From Saprospiraceae bacterium (GTDB taxonomy: Bacteria > Bacteroidota > Bacteroidia > Chitinophagales > Saprospiraceae), in the NCBI GenBank assembly GCA_019187225.1, contig JABAQQ010000002.1, positions 124,001 to 188,000 on the forward strand: 64,000 nt of DNA. The letters run 5' to 3'. The position numbers and the translations under genes were made by a program. The notes under the pieces are model-generated. The model was not told where the DNA came from. It saw only the letters and a program-made list of their open reading frames with translations, and did not search any database. Positions 28,106-37,356 of this stretch are shown here, in pieces. Every line of letters starts with the position of its first letter. Position 1 is the first letter of the stretch.

Positions 28106-29503
28106 ATGAATTTCGATCTGATAGTTATAGGCAGCGGCCCCGGCGGGTACGTGGCTGCTATCCGCGCTTCCCAATTGGGTATGAATGTCGCCATTGTCGA
28201 GCGGGAAAGCCTCGGTGGTATCTGCCTCAATTGGGGATGCATCCCCACCAAAGCCCTCCTGAAAAGTGCGCAAGTATTTGAATACCTGAACCATGCGGAA
28301 ACTTATGGTATCAAGACCGGCAAAGCAACCGCCGATTTCGGGGCGGTGATCAAACGCAGCCGGGACGTGGCCGACAGCAACAGCAAAGGGGTGCAGTTCC
28401 TGATGAAAAAGAACAAGATCACGGTCATCATGGGCAATGCCAAACTGGCCAAGGGGCCCAAAGTTGTCGTGACGGATGCCGAAGGAAAAGCAACCGAATA
28501 CACCGCTCAACACATCGTCGTCGCTACCGGCGGCCGCGCCAAAGAACTGCCTAACCTGAAAATTGACGGAAAAAAGATCATCGAATACCGCAAGGCCATG
28601 AGCCTCGAAAGCCAGCCCAAACGCATGGTCGTGGTGGGGGCCGGCGCCATCGGCGTGGAATTCGGCTATTTCTATCACGCCCTGGGCACAGAAGTGAGCA
28701 TCGTGGAGTTTTTGGAACAGGGACTCGTGCCCCGCGAAGATGCCGACGTGTCGAAAGAACTGGGCAAGGTATTTACCAAAAAAGGCATTAAAGTGTACGG
28801 TGGTTGGGCTGTGGAAACGGTGGATACAAGTGGCAAAGAGATCAAAGTCAACATGAAAAACCGCAAGGACGGCAAAACGGAGACCATCGTGTGCGATGTT
28901 GTGCTTAGCGCAGCCGGCGTTACACCCAATACGGAGAGCATCGGTCTCGAAGAATTGGGCGTTGTCACAGACCGCGGTTATATCAAGGTAGACGACTATT
29001 ACCAGACCAATGTACCGGGCATTTACGCCATCGGCGACGTACTGGCGACCCAGGCCCTGGCGCACGTGGCCAGCGCGGAAGGCATTACCTGCGTCGAAAA
29101 GATCGCCGGGCATCACCCCGAACCGATTGACTACAACAATATTCCCGGCTGTACCTATTGCTCGCCCGAAGTCGCTTCAGTGGGTTATACGGAGCAGGCA
29201 GCCAAAGAAGCCGGTTACGAGGTTCTTATCGGAAAATTTCCCTATTCGGCCAGCGGCAAGGCAAAAGCAGCCGGCCATACAGAAGGATTTGTAAAAGTTA
29301 TTTTCGACAAAAAATACGGCGAATGGCTGGGCGCCCACATGATCGGCTACAATGTGACCGAACTTATCGCCGAAGTCGTCGTGGCCAGGAAATTAGAGAC
29401 CACCGGCCACGAGATCGTCAAATCCATCCACCCGCACCCGACCATGAGCGAGGCGATCATGGAAGCCGCCGCAGCAGCATATGGCGAGGTGATACACTTG
29501 TGA
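28106..29503 (+). CDS. lpdA: dihydrolipoyl dehydrogenase
   Basis: 465 residues, full length. The FAD-binding start is FDLIVIGSGPGGYVAAIRAS. The redox-active pair is C40 and C45 in GGICLNWGCIPTKALL. NAD-binding GAGAIGVEFGYFYHALG follows, then TNVPGIYAIGDV. The C-terminal His-Glu pair lies in HPHPTMSEAIMEAAAAAYGE. It reoxidises dihydrolipoamide as the E3 part of pyruvate, 2-oxoglutarate or branched-chain dehydrogenases and of the glycine cleavage system. No E1/E2 genes are adjacent, so it is probably shared between complexes. It has its own promoter and terminator. Confidence 0.96.
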   Translation: MNFDLIVIGSGPGGYVAAIRASQLGMNVAIVERESLGGICLNWGCIPTKALLKSAQVFEYLNHAETYGIKTGKATADFGAVIKRSRDVADSNSKGVQFLMKKNKITVIMGNAKLAKGPKVVVTDAEGKATEYTAQHIVVATGGRAKELPNLKIDGKKIIEYRKAMSLESQPKRMVVVGAGAIGVEFGYFYHALGTEVSIVEFLEQGLVPREDADVSKELGKVFTKKGIKVYGGWAVETVDTSGKEIKVNMKNRKDGKTETIVCDVVLSAAGVTPNTESIGLEELGVVTDRGYIKVDDYYQTNVPGIYAIGDVLATQALAHVASAEGITCVEKIAGHHPEPIDYNNIPGCTYCSPEVASVGYTEQAAKEAGYEVLIGKFPYSASGKAKAAGHTEGFVKVIFDKKYGEWLGAHMIGYNVTELIAEVVVARKLETTGHEIVKSIHPHPTMSEAIMEAAAAAYGEVIHL

Positions 29504-29532
29504 GAGGCGTGAGCGTGTGAGAGACGTGAGAG

Positions 29533-29576
29533 AATGCTCCCGTTCGGATTTTTCCGGGCGGGAGCATTTTGTTTTT
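29533..29576 (+). terminator. intrinsic terminator after lpdA
   Basis: Stem AATGCTCCCG (29533-29542) / CGGGAGCATT (29559-29568) followed by TTGTTTTTTG. It runs directly into the next promoter box at 29579. Confidence 0.8.
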
Positions 29577-29578
29577 TG

Positions 29579-29586
29579 TACTTTTG
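29579..29586 (+). promoter_or_regulatory. -7 promoter box TACTTTTG
   Basis: Exact TAnnTTTG match three bases after the T-run of the lpdA terminator, 39 bases before ATG 29626. Confidence 0.55.
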
Positions 29587-29625
29587 CTTTCCATCGAAAA
29601 CAATGTTAAAACCAACACCATCTCT

Positions 29626-30399
29626 ATGGCTACGATGTCTGCCTCTGCCAAATCCCTGACCGTTACCTTGCTCAACATATTGCTTTCGGTCGTGCTCTCC
29701 TGGGCCTTGCTCGATAAACTGGCCGACTTGAAAAAGGATAAACAGTTTGCACAGGAAAAAGTGGAAACCGTGATGGAACCGGTCGCTGCGGGCGATTCGA
29801 CGGCAACCGCCGACAGCATCAAACGCGTCGTTATCACTCCGCTGCCCACCGAAGTGGAAGAAGGCAAAACATTGGTCAACTTCCTGGATATTTTGGTGCT
29901 CATGCTGATAGCAGGGGCCCTGGGCGGCGTGTTGTGCAACCTGCGCGGTATTTTTGTGTATTACCGCGACGAAGGCGGGTTGCCGGAAGATTATGCCATC
30001 CCTTACCTCGTACGGCCTTTCACGGCGGGTGTATGCGGTTTGTTCATCTATTTCGTTTTGAGTCTGATCATTACTTCCATCACTCTGGTACCGGTAGCGG
30101 AGGGCATTGGGTTTCAAGGCACGGTGTCGTACATTTCATTGGCCATAGTCGCCGGCTTCGGCGCGCAGGAATTCATGGAACGACTCAAAGAAGTGGCCAT
30201 TACCCTCTTCGGTGTGAAAAAGGAAAGGAGTGCCGTGCAAAAACTGAGGGATTGGAAAAGGATGAAAGACCTGGGACTTATTACGGAAGAACAATACAAT
30301 CAACAGCGCGACAAAGCTATCACCGACGCTGTGACGCCTTCCGATGAGTACGAATCTTTCCGCGAGCCGCAACAACCATCTGATAAACAAGGCGCATGA
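29626..30399 (+). CDS. three-helix membrane protein with SHOCT-like tail
   Basis: About 257 residues from ATG 29626; ATG 29635 is also possible. One transmembrane helix lies near residues 10-30 (LLNILLSVVLSWALL), a second near 95-115 (FLDILVLMLIAGALGGVLC) and a third near 145-170 (GVCGLFIYFVLSLIITSI). A fourth weakly hydrophobic stretch (ISLAIVAGFGAQ) may be re-entrant. The tail KLRDWKRMKDLGLITEEQYN resembles a SHOCT oligomerisation motif. No enzymatic motif was seen. It stands alone between terminators; function unknown. Confidence 0.7.
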   Translation: MATMSASAKSLTVTLLNILLSVVLSWALLDKLADLKKDKQFAQEKVETVMEPVAAGDSTATADSIKRVVITPLPTEVEEGKTLVNFLDILVLMLIAGALGGVLCNLRGIFVYYRDEGGLPEDYAIPYLVRPFTAGVCGLFIYFVLSLIITSITLVPVAEGIGFQGTVSYISLAIVAGFGAQEFMERLKEVAITLFGVKKERSAVQKLRDWKRMKDLGLITEEQYNQQRDKAITDAVTPSDEYESFREPQQPSDKQGA

Positions 30400-30483
30400 C
30401 ATGCGCCCACACTGCCCCCGCCTTCACCCTTAACCGCCAAAATAACGATAACGGGGGTAGGGCTTCGGCGGGTAAACCTGCCT

Positions 30484-30509
30484 CCCGCCTTCGTCAAGAC
30501 TGTGGCGGG
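30484..30509. repeat. 26-bp palindromic repeat, CCCGCC...GGCGGG family
   Basis: CCCGCC (30484-30489) pairs with GGCGGG (30504-30509) around TTCGTCAAGACTGT. A related sequence in opposite orientation (GTAGCCTTGGCGAA between CCCGCC and GGCGGG) lies at 38533-38558, inside the TonB receptor gene. Confidence 0.5.
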
Positions 30510-30538
30510 TAAAACTGCCCACTGCCTGTTGCCTGCTG

Positions 30539-31648
30539 TTACTGTGTCTGGATTATTTCTAATGCTGCCCGCATTTTTCCGTAAATTTCTGTATTGTCGT
30601 ACAGCCCTGTGAACAATTCTGCTTTCGGGCCAAAGGCAAATACGGGCACCATTGCGGCGGTGTGCAATTTGCAGGAAAAGACGGGTTTGAATTCCTGTTT
30701 GGTGCTGCCTTCTGCGAGCGCCAGGCCGCCGCATTCATGGTCGCCGGTGACGAGGACGAGCGTTTCGCCATCGGAAGCGGCGAAGTCGAGCGCCTGCTTG
30801 ATCGTCCTGTCGAAGTCGACGAGTTCTGCCCGGAGCCAGGTGGCATCGTTCGCATGGCAGGCCCAGTCAATCTGGCTGCCTTCCACCATCAGGAAAAATC
30901 CTTTATCGCTTCTTTTTTTCAAGTAATGGCAAGCTGTGCGCGTCGCGTCCGGCAGGTAGCGGCGGTTGGCGGAAGCGGTGGGCGGTTCGCGTTCGGCGGT
31001 GAAAAGCATAAAAGGCGCCGATCCGTCCAGCGGCAACCTGCCGAAAGTAGTTCCCCGCCGGATGACGTATCCGCGTTGCTTCAGGGTGTCTTCTAAGTTG
31101 AGCCGGTCGGGACGGTCGTTGAAAAAATGTTCGCCGCCGCCGATAAAGCAGTCAATCGGGGTTTTCAGGTAATCTAAAGCGATTTCTTCGGTAAAAGCGC
31201 GGATCTCGCGGTGGGCGATGAACGACGCAGGAGTGGCGTGCGGCGCCGAGCAGGTCACTACCATACCCGTCGCATAGCCCCGCTGATCGAGGTCTTCGAG
31301 GATCGTCGTGCAGGGTTTATTGTCGGGCAGCACCCCGATGGCGTTGTTGATGGTTTTTTGTCCACAGGAAAAAGCCGTGGCGCCTGCCGCCGAATCGGTC
31401 ACTAAGTCGTCGCACGAATGACTTTTGTGAAATCCCACCACCGGGAATCGCTCGAAAGCGGTTTTACCCACACCAATCCAGTATATCCCTGCTGACACCT
31501 GCGACAAAGCCATGCCATCGCCGATGAGCAGAATGATATTTTTGGGCCGCTCGGCGAATTTTACCGGTTGTAAAGCAGCGGTTTGTTTTCCCGGCGAAGC
31601 ACAGCCGGCAAAAATCAACAGCAGAGGCAGCAGAATGAGGCGTATCAT
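30539..31648 (-). CDS. alkaline phosphatase (PhoA family) lipoprotein
   Basis: 369 residues. A lipobox (LLLIFAGC, Cys16) marks an envelope lipoprotein. IILLIGDGMALSQ (D44) provides a metal ligand, DLVTDSAAGATAF holds the nucleophile Ser86, and FFLMVEGSQIDWACHAND and LVLVTGDHECGGLA give the remaining zinc/magnesium ligands. The third histidine is in CKLHTAAMVPVFAFGP. It hydrolyses phosphate monoesters outside the cytoplasm to supply phosphate. The gene is downstream of lolD on the same strand, with a 60-base gap that can form a short hairpin. Confidence 0.94.
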   Translation of the reverse strand: MIRLILLPLLLIFAGCASPGKQTAALQPVKFAERPKNIILLIGDGMALSQVSAGIYWIGVGKTAFERFPVVGFHKSHSCDDLVTDSAAGATAFSCGQKTINNAIGVLPDNKPCTTILEDLDQRGYATGMVVTCSAPHATPASFIAHREIRAFTEEIALDYLKTPIDCFIGGGEHFFNDRPDRLNLEDTLKQRGYVIRRGTTFGRLPLDGSAPFMLFTAEREPPTASANRRYLPDATRTACHYLKKRSDKGFFLMVEGSQIDWACHANDATWLRAELVDFDRTIKQALDFAASDGETLVLVTGDHECGGLALAEGSTKQEFKPVFSCKLHTAAMVPVFAFGPKAELFTGLYDNTEIYGKMRAALEIIQTQ

Positions 31649-31686
31649 CGTTGAGGAGGTTTGAAGGTTTAAGGGTTTCTGGTTGG

Positions 31687-31710
31687 AGGGTTTGAAGGAT
31701 TTAAACCCTC
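31687..31710 (-). repeat. short inverted repeat at the end of lolD
   Basis: GAGGGTTT (31687-31694) and AAACCCTC (31703-31710) pair and reach into the lolD stop codon. Further GGTTTGAAGG-like words lie just beyond. Confidence 0.45.
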
Positions 31711-32362
31711 AAACCAATAATCCATCTTTCATTTCCAGACAACGGTCGGAAAGGTCGGCAAGTTCTTTATTGTGCGTGACAATGACAAATGCCTGGCCGT
31801 AATCATCGCGAAGCCGGCGAATGAGCCGGTGCAGATCCTGGGAGGCCATGCTGTCGAGGTTTCCGGTTGGCTCATCGGCGAAAATGATGTCGGGTTGGTT
31901 GATGAGGGCGCGGGCGACGGCGACGCGCTGCTGTTCGCCGCCGCTCATTTCCGTCGGTTTATGGGTCATGCGGTCGGTCAGGCCGAGGTAGCGCAGCAAG
32001 TCTTCGGCGTGTTTTTTCACTTCGGCAGTGGGTTTTTGTTGAATAAAACCGGGAATGCAGACGTTTTCCAGCGCCGTAAACTCGGGTAACAAATGATGAA
32101 ACTGGAACACAAATCCGATGTAGCGGTTGCGAAAAGCCGCCAGTTGTCTGGCATTTAACGAGCGGATGCGGGTATCACGGATATCCAGATCGCCTTTATC
32201 GGCGGCGTCGAGGGTGCCGAGTATGTGCAACAACGTACTTTTGCCCGCCCCCGACTTGCCGACGATGCTGACGATTTCGCCGCGTTGTACTTCGAGGTTC
32301 ACTCCTTTCAGTATCTCTAAAGTACCGTATGACTTGTAGATGTTATTTGCTTTGAGAACCAT
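31709..32362 (-). CDS. lolD: lipoprotein-releasing ABC transporter ATP-binding subunit LolD-like
   Basis: 217 residues, typical for LolD/MacB-type ATPases. Walker A is [11 protein letters not shown], the Q-loop is [17 protein letters not shown], the signature is [15 protein letters not shown], and Walker B is [12 protein letters not shown] followed by an H-loop ([10 protein letters not shown]). It energises removal of lipoproteins from the inner membrane together with LolC/E-type permeases, which are not in this window, so the name rests on similarity. The promoter box ends only four bases before the ATG, so the message may be leaderless. Confidence 0.9.
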   Translation of the reverse strand: MVLKANNIYKSYGTLEILKGVNLEVQRGEIVSIVGKSGAGKSTLLHILGTLDAADKGDLDIRDTRIRSLNARQLAAFRNRYIGFVFQFHHLLPEFTALENVCIPGFIQQKPTAEVKKHAEDLLRYLGLTDRMTHKPTEMSGGEQQRVAVARALINQPDIIFADEPTGNLDSMASQDLHRLIRRLRDDYGQAFVIVTHNKELADLSDRCLEMKDGLLV

Positions 32363-32366
32363 CCTG

Positions 32367-32374
32367 CAAAGGTA
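32367..32374 (-). promoter_or_regulatory. -7 promoter box TACCTTTG almost touching the lolD start
   Basis: Exact consensus on the minus strand; only four bases separate it from ATG 32362. Confidence 0.6.
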
Positions 32375-32380
32375 AAAAAA

Positions 32381-32487
32381 GGTTGCGGGTTTGCGGATTA
32401 ACGGGTTTGCGGGTTAACGGGAAAAATGGAACCGCAAACCCGCAAACCCGTTAACCCGTTAACCCGTTAACCCGTCAACCCGTTAAC
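32381..32487. repeat. inverted array of octamers in the lolD/glycosyltransferase divergent gap
   Basis: Left arm 32381-32421 contains about five copies of GGTTTGCG/GGTTAACG words. Right arm 32432-32487 is seven exact-period octamers: CCGCAAAC twice, CCGTTAAC three times, CCGTCAAC, CCGTTAAC. A nine-base A/G-rich loop separates the arms. The right arm ends 8 bases before ATG 32496. Confidence 0.85.
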
Positions 32488-32495
32488 CAACTTTT

Positions 32496-33725
32496 ATGAA
32501 AATCCTGCAACTCTGCCACAAATTCCCGTGGCCATTGAAGGACGGGGCTGCGATAGCGAGCACCTATATGGCCAAGGCGTTTGCCGAACTGGGCAACGAG
32601 GTGACGCTGCTTTCGATGAATACCAGTAAACACTGGTTCGATACCGGCGATCTGCCGCACGATTTTGACCATTATGCTGCCATTCAGACGGTTTATGTGG
32701 ACAACCACATCCGCCCATTGCCCGCGTTGCTGAATTTGTTTTCTAAAAAATCGTACCACGTCGAGCGTTTTGAAAATGCAGATTTTGCCCGTGCCCTTGA
32801 AGCGATGTTACAAAGCCATCGCTTCGACGTGGTTCAATTGGAATCGCTGTACCTCACGCCTTACATTCCGGTTATCCGAAAACATTCCGGGGTGCAGGTT
32901 GTCCTGCGTGCCCACAATGTGGAGCACGAAATCTGGGAACGGGTCGCTGAAAATTCCAATCCCCTGAAAAAGTGGTATTTACAAGAAATTACACCCCGGC
33001 TCCGGCAGTACGAAGTCGAACATCTGAACGAATACGACTTAGTGGCGGGCATCAGCGCTCGCGACGTGGAGCAGTTTCGTGCACTGGGTTTGCGCAAACC
33101 CGCTGTCGTTGCGCCCATCGGCCTCGATTGCCGCGATTACACCGCCGACTATTCGAGTTATTCCCGCCCGCTCAGCCTTTCGTTCATTGGTTCTTTAGAC
33201 TGGATGCCCAACCAGGAGGGGCTGAAGTGGTTCCTCGATGAAGTGTGGACGCCCGCCCTGGCGCCCGCTTTTCCTGAACTGACCTTTCACATTGCCGGGC
33301 GCACCGCTCCGCGCTGGCTGCGTCAACTCGACCTGGAACGGGTTCATTTTCACGGAGAAGTGGCCAGCTCGCCCGACTTTCTGAACCAACATTCCGTGAT
33401 GGTAGTACCCCTGCGTTCCGGCGGCGGCATGCGCGCCAAAATTCTCGAAGGCATGGCGGTGGGTAAAGTGGTGCTTTCCACCACGGTGGGAATGGAAGGC
33501 ATCAACGCCCGCCATGGCAAAGAATGTTTGCTGGCCGACACACCGGAGGAGTTCCTTACGGCGATCCGCTGGTGTTACAGCCAGAAAGCGCGCCTGGAGG
33601 ACCTGGGGCGAAAGGCGCAGGCGTTTTGCCACGATCATTACGACAACCTCGCAGTGGGCAAACGCTTGCTGGCGGTATACGGCAATCTCATACACAAACG
33701 GCCCGTTTTAGCAGAAGGGTGTTGA
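32496..33725 (+). CDS. GT-B fold glycosyltransferase (family 4-like)
   Basis: 409 residues. The N-terminal Rossmann half starts MKILQLCHKFPWPLKDGAAI, with the family-4 G-A-A-I turn, and contains VVLRAHNVEHEIWERVA. The C-terminal half has LSFIGSLDWMPNQEGLKWFL, VHFHGEVASSPDFL and VVPLRSGGGMRAKILEGMAV; the final E-G-M-A-x-G is the nucleotide-sugar-binding signature. It probably transfers a sugar to a lipid- or polysaccharide-linked acceptor at the membrane face. It resembles the second glycosyltransferase at 49431 (LRAHNVEHE versus VRMHNVEWQ). Confidence 0.88.
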   Translation: MKILQLCHKFPWPLKDGAAIASTYMAKAFAELGNEVTLLSMNTSKHWFDTGDLPHDFDHYAAIQTVYVDNHIRPLPALLNLFSKKSYHVERFENADFARALEAMLQSHRFDVVQLESLYLTPYIPVIRKHSGVQVVLRAHNVEHEIWERVAENSNPLKKWYLQEITPRLRQYEVEHLNEYDLVAGISARDVEQFRALGLRKPAVVAPIGLDCRDYTADYSSYSRPLSLSFIGSLDWMPNQEGLKWFLDEVWTPALAPAFPELTFHIAGRTAPRWLRQLDLERVHFHGEVASSPDFLNQHSVMVVPLRSGGGMRAKILEGMAVGKVVLSTTVGMEGINARHGKECLLADTPEEFLTAIRWCYSQKARLEDLGRKAQAFCHDHYDNLAVGKRLLAVYGNLIHKRPVLAEGC

Positions 33726-33828
33726 AGGCATCGCCTTCTGCGGAAACATTATTCCCGACCGAATTTTTTAAAAATTTTTCGGGCGACAGACCAACGTGCC
33801 TGTACCGGATTGCGTTCATAGGACAATT

Positions 33829-33836
33829 TACCTTTG
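33829..33836 (+). promoter_or_regulatory. -7 promoter box TACCTTTG
   Basis: Exact consensus, 19 bases before ATG 33856; it lies inside the upstream extension of the open frame. Confidence 0.6.
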
Positions 33837-33855
33837 CACGAAAACAATCCGAACC

Positions 33856-35697
33856 ATGACGCGATCAAAACTGCCGGCACTCTTTCTTTTTACCTGCTTT
33901 TTTTCAGGCACGGCCCTCACCGGCCAGAATTATTTTCAAAAAACGTACGATACCGGTTTGGCGGATGAGGGCATGGGCATTGAAATTTTGCCCAACGGCG
34001 ATATACTGACGGCAGGCGTATCTGCTATCACCGATCCATTCACCCTCGAATCTGTGTGGATTCAACGCCTGAATGCACAGGGCACGGTGTTGTGGTCGAA
34101 AATCATTTCCGGCGGCAACCGGATTGTCGGCGCCGACGTACAACGAGCGCTCACAGGCGATGGTTTTTGGGTGATTTACAACACCTATCCCGGCAATTTC
34201 GGTGCTGTCGAAGGCGGTTGGATGAAAATTTCCGAAAACGGCGACGTGCTGCTCAGTCGAAAAGTCTCTCCACCCACTGTTTTTAAAAGAATGCTTCCGC
34301 TTTCCGACGGAGGCTTGTTGCTGACCGGGTACGACGACCCCAACGGTTGGCTGAACGCGGTTGCCATGAAAATCAATGCGAACGGCGACGTGGTCTGGAA
34401 AACCGGATTCGGCAATTCGACGGATGACGTCCTCGAGAACTGTTGGGAAGATGCCCAGGGATTTATCTATTGCTGCGGTTATACTTCCAGCATCAACGAC
34501 CTGGACCACGACGGCCTGCTGGCGAAAATTTCACCGAGCGGGCAGTTGTTGTGGACACGGCAATACGGAGGGGCAGGGGAGGACGTGTTCACCGGTATCG
34601 CTCCTTTCGTCAGCGACACGAGTTTGATGCTGGCGGGTTATACGACGAGTTTTGGCAGTACCGACAAACGGGTTTGGTTGACCAAAGTCACTTCGTCCGG
34701 TACGGTCAAGTGGTCGCGGATATACACTACTTCCAATCTTGAACTGGGCGCGACCGACGTGCTCGCTTTAGCCGGCGACCAGTTCGTCGTATCGGCCTCC
34801 GATCCTGATTATCAGGCCGGTAGCCCGGCCATTTTGTTCAAAACCTCTGCCGATGGCGACCTGTTGTGGGAGTACCTGTACCGGGCTGGCGGAGCGCGCG
34901 AAATATTGCGGGAGGTGTTGCCCACTACCGGCGGTTTCGTTGCGGTCGGTTCCGCTGCTTTCGACGACGACGAAACTTTATACGTCCTGAAGGTCGCCTC
35001 CGACGGCCTGATCCCCGGCTCCGATTGTTGCCCGGCGCCCGCCGGTTTGACAGTGACGGACGTCATGCCGGAAACGGAGACGTTCACGCTTCCTGCATTT
35101 CACGACTTTAATACGGCGATCTATCCGCTGAATGCTGATGATCAATTCCCTGTTGAGACCGATATCTGCACTTTCATTGACCTCGCCTTTTCGGTTTCCG
35201 ACTCCAGTATCTGCCCCGGCGAATGCGTGGACATCACGGTGACGGGCAACACACCCGGCGTAACTTACTCTTTTGAAACGCCCGGCGGCGTGCCGGATCC
35301 AGGCAATCCGCTTCGTATCTGTTATCCCAGCGAAGGCGATTTTTTAATTACACGTAAAGGACAGAACAGCGTCTGCACCAGGGACTTGTCCATCAAAATC
35401 GAAGTCGGCAACCGCGCCGACGCTTTTCCCAATGCCTTCACTCCCAACGGAGACGGCGTGAACGACACGTTCAAACCGCTTTTTCTCTGCCCGGTCGTTA
35501 CCACCGATTTCAAAATTTACAACCGCTGGGGGAAAAAAGTATTTGAAACGAAAGACCCCGCCAAGGGCTGGGACGGAAAAATTGATGGCTCCGAGGCGGC
35601 TTCCGACGTGTATGTCTGGCAGGTCGAGTATGAAGTGGTGCGCGACGGGCAGCCGCAGAAGTTTATGGAAAAGGGAGATGTGGCGTTGTTGCAGTGA
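33856..35697 (+). CDS. secreted propeller-like protein with T9SS type B sorting domain
   Basis: 613 residues from ATG 33856. Signal peptide MTRSKLPALFLFTCFFSG. Residues ~25-400 are repeats of the type GGxxxDVLxxxxxxxDGxxxxxGYT with an aromatic W-x-R/K strand (VLWSKIISGG, LLWTRQYGGAGEDVFTGIA), as in secreted beta-propeller or SBBP-like proteins. An Ig-like segment follows (ICPGECVDITVTGNTPG). The C-terminal gliding-type sorting domain is FPNAFTPNGDGVNDTFKPLF, IYNRWGKKVFETKD and ending EKGDVALLQ. It is probably surface-anchored through T9SS. Function unknown. Confidence 0.85.
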   Translation: MTRSKLPALFLFTCFFSGTALTGQNYFQKTYDTGLADEGMGIEILPNGDILTAGVSAITDPFTLESVWIQRLNAQGTVLWSKIISGGNRIVGADVQRALTGDGFWVIYNTYPGNFGAVEGGWMKISENGDVLLSRKVSPPTVFKRMLPLSDGGLLLTGYDDPNGWLNAVAMKINANGDVVWKTGFGNSTDDVLENCWEDAQGFIYCCGYTSSINDLDHDGLLAKISPSGQLLWTRQYGGAGEDVFTGIAPFVSDTSLMLAGYTTSFGSTDKRVWLTKVTSSGTVKWSRIYTTSNLELGATDVLALAGDQFVVSASDPDYQAGSPAILFKTSADGDLLWEYLYRAGGAREILREVLPTTGGFVAVGSAAFDDDETLYVLKVASDGLIPGSDCCPAPAGLTVTDVMPETETFTLPAFHDFNTAIYPLNADDQFPVETDICTFIDLAFSVSDSSICPGECVDITVTGNTPGVTYSFETPGGVPDPGNPLRICYPSEGDFLITRKGQNSVCTRDLSIKIEVGNRADAFPNAFTPNGDGVNDTFKPLFLCPVVTTDFKIYNRWGKKVFETKDPAKGWDGKIDGSEAASDVYVWQVEYEVVRDGQPQKFMEKGDVALLQ

Positions 35698-35790
35698 TGG
35701 AGGCCTGAATAGCGGGGCGGAAATCCGCTCCGTCCGGACGTTTCATTTTCAGAACGTTGCGAGTCAGTTGAAATGACCGCCGGGAGTGTT

Positions 35791-37296
35791 TCAGTGAACG
35801 ATACTGATTTTACGCCGGGCGATGGTACTGTCGCTGTCGAGTATTTCCAAAAAATAAAACCCCGCAGGCAGATAAGCCGTATGGATGGACGCTTGCCCAC
35901 CAAACTGTTGCCGATGAACTTCCTGTCCCTGCAGATCGCAGAGGATGATTTCAGTGGCAGGATGTCCCGGCGCTTCCACCCGGATAAAATCATTTGCCGG
36001 ATTCGGATAGACCTTCACCACCCCGGACTTTTCCCCCGGCAATTCCGGCACAGCCACCGTCCCACAGTACAAGGTATCCAAACACCCGTCGTTGGTCACT
36101 TTCACTATCCAGCAGTAGTCGGTGTTGCCTTCGTTGGCGGTACCGCCCGCCACGATGCTCCCGCTGGACAACACGCCCACACCGCCGAAAAAACCCCTGT
36201 TGGTGTACACTATAGGGAAAGGCACGTTCACCTTCCGTTCCCAGATGCTGTCGCCTTCGGGCGAGAACTTGTACAACCAGCCCACGCGGCGCGTAGGGTC
36301 GTTCCCCTCTTTCACCAGTGTTTCGCCTGCGCCGATGTAGTGGCCGTCGGCAGTGGGGGCAAAGTCCCATAGCATGATGTAGGAGACTAAAGTCCTGATG
36401 GGGCCAAAATGGGTGACCCACTTGATTTGGAAGTTGGAGTCTAATTTTGACAGAGTAGGTTGAAACAATGATGTTCCATTGACTACCTCAGATTTGTGAA
36501 GGCCGAACAAGATCGTACCGCTGTCATCTGTCGAGACGATCTTGCGTACATAGCCTGTTTCGGGTTCAATACCGGAAGCCCAGTAATCAATTTCATTGCC
36601 CTCAAGATCGAAAAACAGCAGAGAAACTATTCCCTGATTGGGATTAGGATTGGTTTCCGTACCGATTGCAGCCACATAAATTGAATCGTCAAACTGCTCC
36701 ACATCGAGCACGGCATTTTCATAATTGCTGTAAACGATGTACTTGAACCAAATTGTATTCCCCTGTTTGTCCACATAACGGATAAAGCCGTCATCGTTGT
36801 AGTCCGGACGTTGAATACCCCCAAATAAGAGATAACCGTCGGGTGCTTCAAGCAATGTGTAAGCATAGTTGCTCAGGTTCACCGTGTCAGGGTATTCTTT
36901 GATGAACTCGACCTCGAAGTCGTTATTGGTCTTTATCAGTACGGCGCTGTTGCTGTAATACGGCGCAGCGGTCATCGCAAAACCTCCATCCGAGGTCTTG
37001 ATGATCTTTCCCCAATGCTTGTCAATACTGTAAAAATCGCCCGGCGGATGAAGGATTATTTTTGACAACAACAGATTGCCCGAAGAATCAAACTTGCTCA
37101 ATACTAATCCTTGCTGCCATTCAGTATTGTTGTTGAACCCAAGGCCATAGCCGACAATCGTGTCATTATCCACAAATATATCGTAAAACTGATTTTGAGG
37201 AAACCCAACATCGACAGCCAAATTAAACCCTGTTTGCGCATATCCTGTCGTAACACTCGATAGGAAAACAAACAAAAACATCTTGAAATCTGCCAT
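35791..37296 (-). CDS. secreted propeller-like protein with T9SS type A sorting domain
   Basis: 501 residues from ATG 37296; ATG 37281 (MFLFVFLSSVTTGYA) would also give a good signal peptide. The body is beta-repeat rich (GYGLGFNNNTEWQQGLVLSK, GNTIWFKYI, GDSIWERKVNVPFP), like the neighbour at 33856. The C-terminal type A sorting domain is VKVYPNPANDFIRV ... LPAGFYFLEILDSD. It is convergent with the preceding T9SS gene; the 93-base gap holds a short AGCGG/CCGCT stem. Confidence 0.82.
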   Translation of the reverse strand: MADFKMFLFVFLSSVTTGYAQTGFNLAVDVGFPQNQFYDIFVDNDTIVGYGLGFNNNTEWQQGLVLSKFDSSGNLLLSKIILHPPGDFYSIDKHWGKIIKTSDGGFAMTAAPYYSNSAVLIKTNNDFEVEFIKEYPDTVNLSNYAYTLLEAPDGYLLFGGIQRPDYNDDGFIRYVDKQGNTIWFKYIVYSNYENAVLDVEQFDDSIYVAAIGTETNPNPNQGIVSLLFFDLEGNEIDYWASGIEPETGYVRKIVSTDDSGTILFGLHKSEVVNGTSLFQPTLSKLDSNFQIKWVTHFGPIRTLVSYIMLWDFAPTADGHYIGAGETLVKEGNDPTRRVGWLYKFSPEGDSIWERKVNVPFPIVYTNRGFFGGVGVLSSGSIVAGGTANEGNTDYCWIVKVTNDGCLDTLYCGTVAVPELPGEKSGVVKVYPNPANDFIRVEAPGHPATEIILCDLQGQEVHRQQFGGQASIHTAYLPAGFYFLEILDSDSTIARRKISIVH

Positions 37297-37356
37297 GTCT
37301 GTAAAAATGAAAAAGGGATGCAGGCATAGGCCGGCATCCCAGATGGAAGAATTGAT

